A stretch of DNA of 64,000 nucleotides, taken from positions 47,534 through 111,533 of the forward strand of contig NZ_JNZS01000019.1 of the NCBI RefSeq assembly GCF_000718515.1, given 5' to 3'. The notes under the pieces are model-generated. The model worked only from the letters and a program-made list of their open reading frames with translations, was not told the origin of the DNA and ran no database searches. The position numbers and the translations under genes were made by a program. Position 1 is the first letter of the stretch; each line of letters starts with the position of its first letter. The DNA is from Micromonospora parva (GTDB taxonomy: Bacteria > Actinomycetota > Actinomycetes > Mycobacteriales > Micromonosporaceae). Of this stretch, positions 36,835 to 47,931 are shown piece by piece.

Positions 36835-39384
36835 ATGCGAGTTTCTGTCAGTTGGCTGCGGGAGTACGTCGATCTCCCCGCCGACCTGCCCACCGGTGAC
36901 CTGGAGCAGGCCCTGGTCGACCTCGGCATCGAGGTCGAGTCCGTGGTGGACCTGGCCGCGTCGGTCACCGGCCAGTTGGTCGTCGGTGAGGTCCGCGAAA
37001 TCGAGGAGCTGACCGGTTTCAAGAAGCCGATCCGGTTCTGCCGGGTCGACGTGGGTGCCGCCAACGGCACCGGTGAGCCGCAGGAGATCGTCTGCGGGGC
37101 GCGCAACTTCGCCGTCGGTGACCGGGTGGTGGTGATCCTGCCCGGCGGCGTGCTGCCCGGCGGCTTCGCCATCGGCGCCCGCAAGACGTACGGGCACAAC
37201 TCGGCGGGCATGATCTGCTCGGCCAAGGAGCTGGGCCTGGGCGACGACCACTCCGGCATCATCGTGCTGGGGCCGGACGTGACGGCCAAGCCGGGTGACG
37301 ACGCGCGCCCGGTGGTCGGCCTGGACGACGTCGTGCTCGATCTGGAGATCACCCCCGACCGGGGGTACGCGCTGAGCCTGCGCGGCCTGGCCCGGGAGCT
37401 GTCGCACGCGTTCGAGGTGCCGTTGCGCGACCCGGCCCTGACGCCGGCACCGGGCGGCACCGAGACGCCCGCGTACCCGGTGGAGGTCCGCGACACGGTC
37501 GGCTGCGACCGGTTCACCGCCCGCCTGGTCCGCGGGGTCGACCCGACCGCGCCCACCCCGTCGTGGATGGCTCAGCGGCTCGTCACCGCCGGCATCCGCA
37601 GCATCTCGCTGCCGGTGGACATCACCAACTACGTGATGCTGGAGCTGGGCCAGCCGATGCACGCGTTCGACGCCGACCGGATCGTCGGGCCGCTGGTGGT
37701 CCGCCGCGCCGAGGCGGGGGAGAAGCTGACCACCCTCGACGGCGTCAACCGGGTGCTCACCGCCGACGACATGGTGATCTGCGACGACACTGGGCCGATC
37801 TCCCTGGCGGCGGTGATGGGCGGCGAGACCAGCGAGGTCGTCACCGGCGGCACCACGAACGTGCTCTTCGAGGCGGCGCACTGGGACCCGGCGATGGTCG
37901 GGCGGACCGCCCGCCGGCACAAGCTGTTCAGCGAGGCCGCGAAGCGCTGGGAGCGGGGCGTCGACCCGGCCGTGGCGCTGGTCGCGCTGGAGCGTGCCGT
38001 GCGGCTGCTCACCGAGCACGGCGGGGGCACCCCGAGCGCGGAGATCCTGGACATCGACCACGTCCGTCCGCGTACCCCGATCAGCCTGCCGGCGGACCTG
38101 CCGACCCGGCGGGTCGGCGTCGAGTACCCGCCGGCGCGGGTGGTCGCCCTGCTGGAGCGGGTCGGCTGCACCGTCGCGCAGGGCGCGGACCGGTTGTCCG
38201 AGGACCCGGGCGCGGTCGGTGTGGCCAGCGGCGTGGGGACGGTGCTGAGCGTCACCCCGCCGACCTGGCGGCCCGACCTGACCGACCCGGCCGACCTGGT
38301 CGAGGAGGTGGTCCGCCTCGACGGGTACGACAAGGTGCCGTCGGTGCTGCCGACCGCGCCCCCCGGTCGTGGTCTGACCCCCCGGCAGCGTCGCCGCCGG
38401 GCGGTCGCCGACTCGCTGGCCGAGCGGGGGTACGTGGAGGTGCTCGCGCACCCGTTCGTGTCGCCGGAGCTGGCCGACCAGCTCGGCCTGCCGGCCGACG
38501 ACCCGCGTCGGCCCGCGGTGCGGCTGGCCAACCCACTGTCCGAGGAGGAGCCGCTGCTGCGCACCACGCTGCTCGGCCCGCTGCTCGGCACCCTCAAGCG
38601 CAACCTCGGCCGGGGTCACCGCGACCTCGCCCTCTACGAGATCGGCGCGGTCTTCCACCCGCGCGTCGGCGCCGGCAGCCCGCCCGCGATGGGCGTGGAC
38701 CGGCGGCCCACCGACGAGGAGTTCGCGGCCGCCGACGCTGTGGTGCCGGCGCAACCGGTGCACGTCGCGGTGGTGCTCGCCGGGGACATCGACCCCGCCG
38801 GCTGGTGGGGGCCGGGTCGGCAGGCCGGCTGGGCGGACGCGATCGAGGCGGCCCGGGACGTGCTGGCCGCCGCCGGGATCCCCGACGAGCGGGTCGAGGT
38901 GCGTGCCACCGAGCACGCCCCGTGGCACCCGGGCCGCTGCGCCGAGCTGCGGGTCGACGACGCGGTCGTCGGGCACGCCGGTGAGCTGCACCCGGCGGTG
39001 GTCGCGGCGCTGGAACTGCCCCGTCGCACCAGCGCTATGGAGCTGAACCTCGACACGCTGCCGCCGACCCCGGTGACGCCCGCGCCGACGGTCTCCGGTT
39101 TCCCGCCGGCGCTGATCGACGTGGCCCTGGTGGTGGACGACTCGGTGCCGGCGGAGCAGGTGCGCCGGGCGTTGGAGACGGGCGCCGGTGAGCTGCTGGA
39201 GGACGTGCGGCTGTTCGACGTGTACTCCGGCGCGCAGCTCGGCGAGGGCCGCCGGTCGTTGGCGTACAAGCTGACCTTCCGGGCACCGGACCGGACCCTC
39301 ACCGTCGAGGAGGCCGTCGCGGCCCGGGACGCGGCGGTCGCCGTCGCGGCCGAACGCCTCGGGGCCACCCTGCGCGGCGCCTAA
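36835..39384 (+). CDS. pheT: Phenylalanyl-tRNA synthetase, beta subunit
   Basis: 849 residues, full length. Domains in order: B1, and an EMAP-like tRNA-binding domain (about 38-150; VVGEVREIEELTGFKKPIRFCRVDVG); B3/B4 editing domain that hydrolyses Tyr-tRNA-Phe (MAQRLVTAGIRSISLPVDITNYVMLELGQPMHAFD around 245-280); B5 (about 405-490); a catalytic-like core without activity (LAERGYVEVLAHPFVSPELAD); and the C-terminal FDX-ACB domain (about 755-849; FPPALIDVALVVDDSVPAEQV ... YKLTFRAPDRTLTVEE). ATG 36835, 40 bases after pheS. Followed by an inverted repeat and the arg promoter. Confidence 0.96.
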   Translation: MRVSVSWLREYVDLPADLPTGDLEQALVDLGIEVESVVDLAASVTGQLVVGEVREIEELTGFKKPIRFCRVDVGAANGTGEPQEIVCGARNFAVGDRVVVILPGGVLPGGFAIGARKTYGHNSAGMICSAKELGLGDDHSGIIVLGPDVTAKPGDDARPVVGLDDVVLDLEITPDRGYALSLRGLARELSHAFEVPLRDPALTPAPGGTETPAYPVEVRDTVGCDRFTARLVRGVDPTAPTPSWMAQRLVTAGIRSISLPVDITNYVMLELGQPMHAFDADRIVGPLVVRRAEAGEKLTTLDGVNRVLTADDMVICDDTGPISLAAVMGGETSEVVTGGTTNVLFEAAHWDPAMVGRTARRHKLFSEAAKRWERGVDPAVALVALERAVRLLTEHGGGTPSAEILDIDHVRPRTPISLPADLPTRRVGVEYPPARVVALLERVGCTVAQGADRLSEDPGAVGVASGVGTVLSVTPPTWRPDLTDPADLVEEVVRLDGYDKVPSVLPTAPPGRGLTPRQRRRRAVADSLAERGYVEVLAHPFVSPELADQLGLPADDPRRPAVRLANPLSEEEPLLRTTLLGPLLGTLKRNLGRGHRDLALYEIGAVFHPRVGAGSPPAMGVDRRPTDEEFAAADAVVPAQPVHVAVVLAGDIDPAGWWGPGRQAGWADAIEAARDVLAAAGIPDERVEVRATEHAPWHPGRCAELRVDDAVVGHAGELHPAVVAALELPRRTSAMELNLDTLPPTPVTPAPTVSGFPPALIDVALVVDDSVPAEQVRRALETGAGELLEDVRLFDVYSGAQLGEGRRSLAYKLTFRAPDRTLTVEEAVAARDAAVAVAAERLGATLRGA

Positions 39385-39404
39385 CCCCCACCCCACCCCC
39401 GCTC

Positions 39405-39491
39405 CCATCCTCGCGATCTTGCAGTTTGTGTTGCCGATTCGTACCTTTGGTCGGCTATGCGGGCGCAGTAAGTGCAAGATCGCGAGGGTGG
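39405..39491. repeat. 19-base inverted repeat between pheT and argC
   Basis: CCATCCTCGCGATCTTGCA (39405-39423) and TGCAAGATCGCGAGGGTGG (39473-39491) match at 18 of 19 positions, with a 49-base loop that is unusually T-rich for this genome. Could terminate pheT, but the large loop and shared GATCTTG theme with 32878-32957 suggest a dispersed palindromic element. Confidence 0.75.
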
Positions 39492-39502
39492 GGCGGGGTT
39501 TC

Positions 39503-39536
39503 TACATCATCATGCAGGGGGCTGTATTAACTTGCA
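39503..39536. promoter_or_regulatory. Tandem ARG boxes (ArgR operator) of argC
   Basis: TACAT-CATC-ATGCA (39503-39516) and TGTAT-TAAC-TTGCA (39523-39536) each match the TGAAT-N4-ATTCA arginine-repressor consensus at seven of ten positions and are exactly 20 bases apart, the spacing an ArgR hexamer uses for paired boxes. The second box overlaps the -35. Confidence 0.7.
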
Positions 39537-39560
39537 GGAATCGGGTCGCCCTTGTTAATC
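39532..39560 (+). promoter_or_regulatory. Promoter of the arginine operon
   Basis: TTGCAG (39532-39537) and TTAATC (39555-39560), 17 bases apart, 29 bases before argC. It lies between two sets of ARG boxes. Confidence 0.6.
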
Positions 39561-39565
39561 TTCGC

Positions 39566-39579
39566 TGCATAGTCATGCG
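39566..39579. promoter_or_regulatory. Third ARG box, at the expected transcription start
   Basis: TGCAT-AGTC-ATGCG, with the perfect core GCAT-AGTC-ATGC, sits at about +1 to +13 from the argC promoter. The gene for the repressor, argR, is in the same operon. Confidence 0.55.
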
Positions 39580-39588
39580 GAGGTGGGT

Positions 39589-40590
39589 ATGGGGATTCGA
39601 GTCGCGGTCGCCGGAGCGAGCGGGTACGCCGGGGGTGAGCTGCTGCGCCTGATCGCCGGGCACCCGGAGTTCGACCTGGTCGCCGCCACCGCCCACAGCC
39701 AGGCCGGGCACCGCGTCGACGTGGTGCACCCGCAGCTCACCGGGCTCGACCTGGTGCTCGGCACGACCGATCCGACCACCCTGGCCGACGCGGACCTGGT
39801 CTTCCTGGCCCTGCCGCACGGTGAGTCGGCGGCCCTCGCGGCGCAACTGCCGGCCGAGGTGCGGATCGTCGACCTGGGCGCCGACCACCGGCTGGCCGAC
39901 CCGTACGCCTGGGCGCAGTACTACGGCGGCACGCACGCCGGGCAGTGGACCTACGGGCTGCCCGAGCTGCCCGGTCAGCGGGAGCTGATCGCCGGCTCCA
40001 CCCGGGTGGCGAACACCGGCTGCTACGCCGCCGCGATCACCCTGGCGCTCGCGCCGTTGATCGCCGACGGCGCGGCCAGCCCCGCCGACGTGGTGGTCGT
40101 GGCCGCCTCCGGCACCTCGGGCGCGGGGCGGGCCGCGAAGCCGCACCTGCTGGCCAGCGAGGTGATGGGCGACCTGTCGCCGTACCGGGTCGGCACCCAC
40201 CAGCACGTCCCGGAGATCAAGCAGGCCACCGGTGCGACGGGTCTGTCGTTCACCCCGGTGCTGGCGCCGATGCCGCGCGGCATCCTCGCCACTGTCACCG
40301 CGACGCCGGCGCGCGGCGTCGACCCGCAGGAGGTGCTGGCGCGGGCGTACGCGGACGCGCCGTTCGTGCACGTGCTCCCGGAGGGCCGCTGGCCGCATAC
40401 CGCCGCCACGCTGGGCTCCAACTCGTGTCACCTGCAGGCCACCGTCGACGTCGACTCGGGTCGTCTGATCGTGCTGAGCGCACTGGACAACCTGGGTAAG
40501 GGCGCTGCCGGCCAGGCCGTACAGAACGCCAATCTCATGCTCGGCCTGCCGGAGACGACGGGCCTGTCGATGTGGGGAGTCACCCCTTGA
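39589..40590 (+). CDS. argC: N-acetyl-gamma-glutamyl-phosphate reductase
   Basis: NADPH-dependent reduction of acetylglutamyl phosphate to the semialdehyde, third step of ornithine synthesis. 333 residues from ATG 39589, five bases after GGAGG. IRVAVAGASGYAGGELLRL is the dinucleotide-binding start; the catalytic cysteine is Cys145 in VANTGCYAAA; HQHVPEIKQ and a LGSNSCHLQATVD segment follow. First gene of the ARG-box-controlled operon; the TTG start of argJ overlaps its stop. Confidence 0.95.
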   Translation: MGIRVAVAGASGYAGGELLRLIAGHPEFDLVAATAHSQAGHRVDVVHPQLTGLDLVLGTTDPTTLADADLVFLALPHGESAALAAQLPAEVRIVDLGADHRLADPYAWAQYYGGTHAGQWTYGLPELPGQRELIAGSTRVANTGCYAAAITLALAPLIADGAASPADVVVVAASGTSGAGRAAKPHLLASEVMGDLSPYRVGTHQHVPEIKQATGATGLSFTPVLAPMPRGILATVTATPARGVDPQEVLARAYADAPFVHVLPEGRWPHTAATLGSNSCHLQATVDVDSGRLIVLSALDNLGKGAAGQAVQNANLMLGLPETTGLSMWGVTP

Positions 40591-41759
40591 GCGTCACCAC
40601 CCCTCGGGGGTTCCGGGCAGCCGGTGTGGCCGCCGGCCTCAAGGCCAGCGGCGGCGCGGACGTCGCACTGGTCGTCAACGACGGCCCGGACGCCGGCGTG
40701 GCCGGTGTCTTCACGACGAACCGCGTCAAGGCTGCGCCGGTGCTCTGGACGCAGCAGGTCGTGCAGGGCGGCGTGGTCCGCGCGGTGGTGCTCAACTCCG
40801 GTGGTGCCAACGCCTGCACCGGCCCGGCCGGCTTCCAGGACACGCACGCCACCGCCGAGCACACCGCCGCCGCGCTGACCTCGGTCAGCCCACGGTTGAT
40901 CCTCGGCGCCGGTGAGGTCGCGGTCTGCTCGACCGGCCTGATCGGTGAGCGGCTGCCGATGCCGAAGCTGCTGCCGGGGGTCAGTTCGGCGATCCGTGGG
41001 CTGTCCCGCGATGGTGGCGTGGCCGCCGCCGAGGCGATCATGACCACGGACACCCGGTCGAAGACCACTGTGGCCCGGGGGAGCGGGTGGACTGTCGGTG
41101 GCATGGCCAAGGGCGCGGGGATGCTCGCGCCGGGGATGGCCACCATGCTCTGCGTGTTGACCACCGACGCGGTGGCAGGGCCGGCGGTGCTGGACGAGGC
41201 GCTGCGCGCGGCGACCCGGGTCACCTTCGACCGGGTCGATTCCGACGGCTGCATGTCCACCAACGACACGGTGCTGCTGCTGGCCAGTGGTGCGAGCGGC
41301 ATCGAGCCGACGCCGGCCGAGCTGGCCGCCGCGGTCACCGCGGCCTGTCACGACCTGGCCCAGCAGTTGGTGGCCGACGCCGAGGGCGCGACGAAGCAGG
41401 TCGCCATCGACGTGGTCGGCGCGGCGGACGAGGACGAGGCGGTCGAGGTGGGCCGTTCGGTGGCCCGCAACAACCTGGTCAAGACGGCGCTGTTCGGCAA
41501 CGACCCCAACTGGGGTCGGATCCTCGCCGCCGTCGGCACCACGGCCGCCGCGTTCGATCCGGACGAGGTGGACGTGGCGGTCAATGGGGTGTGGGTGTGC
41601 CGGGGCGGTGCCGGCGCCGAGGACCGTTCGAAGGTCGACCTGACCGGCCGGGACGTGACGATCCGGATCGACCTGCACGCGGGTACGTCGGCCGCCACCA
41701 TCTGGACCAACGATCTGTCGCACGCGTACGTGCACGAGAACTCGGCGTACTCGACATGA
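40587..41759 (+). CDS. argJ: Bifunctional glutamate N-acetyltransferase / ornithine acetyltransferase
   Basis: Recycles the acetyl group from acetylornithine to glutamate and may also acetylate glutamate from acetyl-CoA. 390 residues from TTG 40587 (TTGA overlap with argC; GGGGAG seven bases upstream). An Ntn-hydrolase-like protein that cleaves itself before the catalytic threonine, here Ala185-Thr186 in [21 protein letters not shown]. Other family segments: [20 protein letters not shown] and [17 protein letters not shown] is rare but fits the coupled layout; ATG 40572 would lie deep inside argC. Confidence 0.94.
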   Translation: MSVTTPRGFRAAGVAAGLKASGGADVALVVNDGPDAGVAGVFTTNRVKAAPVLWTQQVVQGGVVRAVVLNSGGANACTGPAGFQDTHATAEHTAAALTSVSPRLILGAGEVAVCSTGLIGERLPMPKLLPGVSSAIRGLSRDGGVAAAEAIMTTDTRSKTTVARGSGWTVGGMAKGAGMLAPGMATMLCVLTTDAVAGPAVLDEALRAATRVTFDRVDSDGCMSTNDTVLLLASGASGIEPTPAELAAAVTAACHDLAQQLVADAEGATKQVAIDVVGAADEDEAVEVGRSVARNNLVKTALFGNDPNWGRILAAVGTTAAAFDPDEVDVAVNGVWVCRGGAGAEDRSKVDLTGRDVTIRIDLHAGTSAATIWTNDLSHAYVHENSAYST

Positions 41760-42657
41760 GCCTCAGTAGCGATCTGGCTCGTGCGCAGGCCAAGGCGGAA
41801 ACGCTGATCGAGGCGCTGCCGTGGTTGGCGCGTTTCTCCAGCTCGACGGTCGTGGTCAAGTACGGCGGCAACGCGATGACCGATCCACTGTTGCAGCAGG
41901 CGTTCGCGGCCGACATGGTTTTCCTGCGGTACGCGGGCCTGAAGCCCGTGGTGGTGCACGGCGGTGGTCCGCAGATCTCCGCCATGCTGGGTCGTCTCGG
42001 CATCGCCAGTGAGTTCCGTGGTGGTCTGCGGGTGACCACCGCCGAGGCGATGGACGTGGTCCGGATGGTGCTGGTCGGTCAGGTGGGCCGGGAGCTGGTG
42101 GGTTTGATCAACTCGCACGGTCCGTTCGCTGTCGGCCTGTCGGGGGAGGACGCCCGGTTGTTCACCGCGGTGCGCCGCCCGGCGTACGTGGACGGGCAGG
42201 CTGTGGACGTCGGCCAGGTCGGCGACGTCGAGTCGGTGGACGTGTCGGCGGTGACGGATCTGATCGACGCCGGCCGGATCCCGGTGATCTCGACGGTCGC
42301 GCCGGACGTCGACGGGGTGTTGCACAACCTCAACGCGGACACTGCCGCCGCCGCTCTGGCGGTCGCGTTGCGGGCCCGCAAACTGGTGGTGCTCACCGAT
42401 GTGGCCGGTCTGTACGCCGACTGGCCGGACACCACCAGCCTGGTCTCCGAGATCGCCGCGGACGACCTGGCCAAGCTGCTGCCCAGCCTCGAGTCGGGGA
42501 TGGTGCCGAAGATGGAGGCCTGCCTGCGGGCGGTGCGTGGGGGAGTGCCCGCCGCGCACGTCGTCGACGGTCGGGTGGCGCATTCCACGTTGCTTGAGGT
42601 GTTCACCTCGGAAGGGTTCGGAACGATGGTGGTGCCGGGAGACGGGACGGACGCGAC

Positions 42658-42661
<4 letters not shown>
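41756..42661 (+). CDS. argB: Acetylglutamate kinase
   Basis: Phosphorylates N-acetylglutamate; usually the arginine-feedback-inhibited step in actinobacteria. 301 residues. [10 protein letters not shown] begins the amino-acid kinase fold, followed by [11 protein letters not shown] (substrate loop), [27 protein letters not shown] and [19 protein letters not shown]. The N-terminal helix ([21 protein letters not shown]) is the extension that in arginine-sensitive enzymes forms the hexamer. Start overlaps the argJ stop (ATGA). Confidence 0.95.
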
Positions 42662-45334
<2,673 letters not shown>

Positions 45335-45338
45335 CGCG

Positions 45339-45398
45339 GCGGAGCGTGAAGAGTGACCGAGCGCGGCGAGTGAGCCCCGCAGTCGCGAGCGAAAGGCA
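45339..45398. repeat. GAGCG/GAGTG-rich spacer between argR and argH
   Basis: The 73-base gap has repeated GAGCG, GAGTG and GAGC blocks about every 8-12 bases. A related run lies inside a gene at about 12045-12072. Such GAGCG-rich strings look like a family of short repeats rather than a promoter. Confidence 0.4.
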
Positions 45399-45407
45399 AC
45401 CAGAGCA

Positions 45408-46874
45408 ATGATGGGCGACGTGGACGACAAGAGCCTGACCGAGAACAGTGCCGCCACCAACCGGACGAGCCTCTGGGGTGGCCGGTTCGCGGGCGGCCCC
45501 GCCGAGGCGCTCGCCCGACTGTCGGTGAGCGTGCAGTTCGACTGGCGGCTGGCCCCGTACGACATCGCCGGTTCCCGGGCGCACGCCCGGGTCCTCGCCG
45601 GTGCCGGCCTGCTCGACCCGGAGGAGCTGGGCCGGATGCTGGCCGCGCTGGACGACCTGGAGGCCGCCTGCGCCTCCGGGGCGTTCCGGCCCACCATCGA
45701 CGACGAGGACGTGCACACCGCGCTGGAGCGTGGCCTGCTGGAGCGCCTCGGCAGCCTCGGTGGCAAGCTGCGCGCCGGCCGGTCCCGCAACGACCAGGTC
45801 GCCACCGACCTGCGGCTCTACCTGCGGGATCACGCCCGGGGCGTGGCCAGCCGGCTGGTCGAGCTGGCGGAGGCGCTGGTGGAACAGGCCGAGCGGCACG
45901 TCGACACCGCCGCGCCGGGCATGACCCACCTCCAGCACGCTCAGCCGGTCACCTTCGGGCACTGGCTGCTGGCGCACGTGCAGCCGCTGCTGCGCGACCT
46001 GGAGCGGCTGCGTGACTGGGACCACCGGGCGGCGATCAGCCCGCTCGGCGCGGGCGCGCTGGCCGGTTCCGGGCTGCCGTTGGACCCGGTGGCGGTGGCC
46101 AAGGAGCTGGGTTTCCGGACGTCGTTCGCCAACTCGATGGACGCGGTCGCCGACCGGGACTTCGTCGCCGAGTTCCTCTTCACCACCGCGTTGATCGGGG
46201 TGCACCTGTCCCGCCTCGGCGAGGAGGTGGTGCTCTGGACCTCGCACGAGTTCGGCTGGGTGGAGCTGGACGACTCGTTCGCCACCGGCTCGTCGATCAT
46301 GCCGCAGAAGAAGAACGCGGACATCGCCGAGCTGGCCCGGGGCAAGTCCGGGCGGCTGGTCGGCGGCCTGATGACAGTGCTGACCATGCTCAAGGGCCTG
46401 CCGATGACCTACGACCGGGACATGCAGGAGGACAAGGAGCCGGCCTTCGACGCGGTCGACACCCTGGAGCTGCTGCTTCCGGCCCTGGCGGGAATGATCT
46501 CCACGATGACGGTCCGGGTGGACCGCCTCGTCGCCGCCGCCCCGGTCGGTTTCTCCCTCGCCACCGAGGTCGCCGACTGGCTGGTCCGACGCAACGTGCC
46601 GTTCCGGGACGCGCACGAGATCACCGGCCAGCTGGTGGCGCTCTGCGCGGCTCGCGAGTGCGAGCTGAACGATGTCTCCGACGAGGACCTGGCCACGATC
46701 AGCGGGCACCTCGACCCGTCGGTGCGCGACGTGCTCTCGGTCCGTTCGGCTCTCGCGGCCCGGACCACCCCCGGGTCCACCGGTCCCGGCCCGGTCGCCG
46801 ACCAGCTCGCCGCCGCGGCGGACCGGTTGGCCGGTTGGCGGGAGTGGGCCGCCGAGCGGGTCGTTCCGCGCTGA
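45408..46874 (+). CDS. argH: Argininosuccinate lyase
   Basis: Splits argininosuccinate into arginine and fumarate. 488 residues from ATG 45408. Motifs: LWGGRFAGGPAEAL near the start, SRNDQVATDLRLYLRD, TQ-type MTHLQHAQPVTFGHWLLAH and the fumarase-superfamily signature SSIMPQKKNADIAELARGKSG at about 295-315 with the catalytic serine. argG is absent here, so the argininosuccinate synthetase gene must be elsewhere. Separated from argR by the GAGCG-rich spacer, and so possibly less tightly coupled than the rest. Confidence 0.95.
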   Translation: MMGDVDDKSLTENSAATNRTSLWGGRFAGGPAEALARLSVSVQFDWRLAPYDIAGSRAHARVLAGAGLLDPEELGRMLAALDDLEAACASGAFRPTIDDEDVHTALERGLLERLGSLGGKLRAGRSRNDQVATDLRLYLRDHARGVASRLVELAEALVEQAERHVDTAAPGMTHLQHAQPVTFGHWLLAHVQPLLRDLERLRDWDHRAAISPLGAGALAGSGLPLDPVAVAKELGFRTSFANSMDAVADRDFVAEFLFTTALIGVHLSRLGEEVVLWTSHEFGWVELDDSFATGSSIMPQKKNADIAELARGKSGRLVGGLMTVLTMLKGLPMTYDRDMQEDKEPAFDAVDTLELLLPALAGMISTMTVRVDRLVAAAPVGFSLATEVADWLVRRNVPFRDAHEITGQLVALCAARECELNDVSDEDLATISGHLDPSVRDVLSVRSALAARTTPGSTGPGPVADQLAAAADRLAGWREWAAERVVPR

Positions 46875-46879
46875 GCTGT

Positions 46880-46920
46880 GCCGTGGCGTCGGCGTCGGCG
46901 TCGGCCGCCGGCGCCACGGC
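46880..46920. terminator. Hairpin between convergent argH and YjbR-family gene
   Basis: GCCGTGGCG (46880-46888) and CGCCACGGC (46912-46920) are perfect complements around 23 bases made of GTCGGC repeats, five bases after the argH stop. Likely bidirectional. Confidence 0.6.
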
Positions 46921-46924
46921 TGGT

Positions 46925-47278
46925 TCAGGCCGTCGGGCGCTCCCGCTTGGGGAGCTTCGCCACCACCATGTCGTACGACGAGTCGACCGCCTCGGTCAGC
47001 TCCTCGTCGCCGATCCCGCCGTCCAGGCGCAGCGTGTTCCACCCGGACCGGCCGATGTAGGCCATCACGCTGGCGTCGCCGGGGTGTCGGTGCAGCCACT
47101 CGTCGGCGACCTCCCGGGTCGGCCCGCACTTGACGCCGACCGTCGGTTTGCCCCCGGCGCTGCCGAGGAACGCGAAGATCCGGCTGCCCACCTTCACCAC
47201 CTCGTCGCCCTCCCACGGCTGGTCCAGCCATGCTCCCGGCTTCGCCAGGCAGTACGCCAGCATCTCCGCGCGCTCCAT
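46925..47278 (-). CDS. MmcQ/YjbR-family protein
   Basis: 117 residues. The family is a small alpha/beta fold resembling the CyaY/frataxin-like DNA-binding proteins. Diagnostic segments: PGAWLDQPWEGDEVVKVGSRIFAFLG, VGVKCGPTREVADEWL and the YIGRSGWNTLRLDG block. ATG 47278 has GAGGAGG upstream. Role unknown; some members bind DNA. No functional partner nearby. Confidence 0.85.
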   Translation of the reverse strand: MERAEMLAYCLAKPGAWLDQPWEGDEVVKVGSRIFAFLGSAGGKPTVGVKCGPTREVADEWLHRHPGDASVMAYIGRSGWNTLRLDGGIGDEELTEAVDSSYDMVVAKLPKRERPTA

Positions 47279-47355
47279 GGGTGCCTCCTCGTCGTGCGCA
47301 CAGTGTGCCCGCCCGACCGCCGTCGCGGGCGCGACGTGCCGATCCGGGTGTGTGC

Positions 47356-47796
47356 TCAGGACGCGCCGGATCCGGCGGTCTGCTCGGACGAGCGGGCGGC
47401 GACCCGCTCGTAGCGCTGTCGGGCCGCCTGTGCGCTGCCCAACCCCAACCCGTACGCGATCGCCTGCCAGGTCAGCCCCCGGTCGCGGGCCAGTGTCAAC
47501 AGGCCGGCTTCCAGGGCGTCCAGCTCGGCGCGGACGTGGGGCAGCAGGGTCAGCGCGGCGGTCAGGTCGGCGGCGTCGACCGGCTCCTCCGTCGGTTCGC
47601 GTTCGGCCCCGCCGGCGGCCAGCGCGGTGACCAGGGCGACCGCCTCCCACGGGTCCAGCACGTACGGGTGGGCCCAGCGGCCCCGCTGGGCGTCGGTGCC
47701 GGCGTGCCGCTCGGCGATCCGGTGCAACGCCTCGTGCGTGCGGTGGGCGCGGGCGCGGGCCGGGTGGGGCGCGGTGAATGGATCGTCCGTCGTCAT
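47356..47796 (-). CDS. Putative DNA-binding protein with C-terminal helix-turn-helix
   Basis: 146 residues, not tied to a named family. The N-terminal part has PYVLDPWEAVALVTALAAGG. The C-terminal third reads LTWQAIAYGLGLGSAQAARQRYERV, a helix-turn-helix pattern seen in small actinobacterial regulators (the 'type' in which the second helix is Ser/Ala-Gln-Ala-Arg-Arg-like). ATG 47796 lies six bases behind the -10 of a promoter with a perfect TTGACA, so the transcript is probably leaderless. The palindromes around that promoter suggest autoregulation. Confidence 0.7.
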   Translation of the reverse strand: MTTDDPFTAPHPARARAHRTHEALHRIAERHAGTDAQRGRWAHPYVLDPWEAVALVTALAAGGAEREPTEEPVDAADLTAALTLLPHVRAELDALEAGLLTLARDRGLTWQAIAYGLGLGSAQAARQRYERVAARSSEQTAGSGAS

Positions 47797-47802
47797 ACCC
47801 CG

Positions 47803-47831
47803 AGCACACATCATCAACGTCCGGTTGTCAA
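47803..47831 (-). promoter_or_regulatory. Promoter of the small HTH gene, with palindromes
   Basis: On the minus strand, TTGACA (47826-47831) and TGTGCT (47803-47808) are 17 bases apart, six bases before the ATG. The -35 is inside TTGT-TG-ACAA. AACGTT and GACGTT lie on either side, a possible operator for the product. Confidence 0.55.
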
Positions 47832-47918
47832 CAAAACGTTCAAATCTCGTCGTGGGTCCGCTCGCGGCCGACCCCCGGGCGCGCATCGCCCGCTCGGCTG
47901 CCGGGTCGGCGGGATGGG

Positions 47919-47924
47919 TACCGT
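47919..47924 (+). promoter_or_regulatory. -10 element of a probably leaderless alkyladenine glycosylase transcript
   Basis: TACCGT ends seven bases before ATG 47932, and no ribosome binding site is seen. This favours ATG 47932 over the in-frame ATG 47914. Confidence 0.4.
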
Positions 47925-47931
47925 CGGGGGC

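Noticed and set aside
36766..39477. 903-codon minus-strand frame opposite pheT
   Set aside because: Antisense shadow of pheT, low-complexity translation, no start signal.
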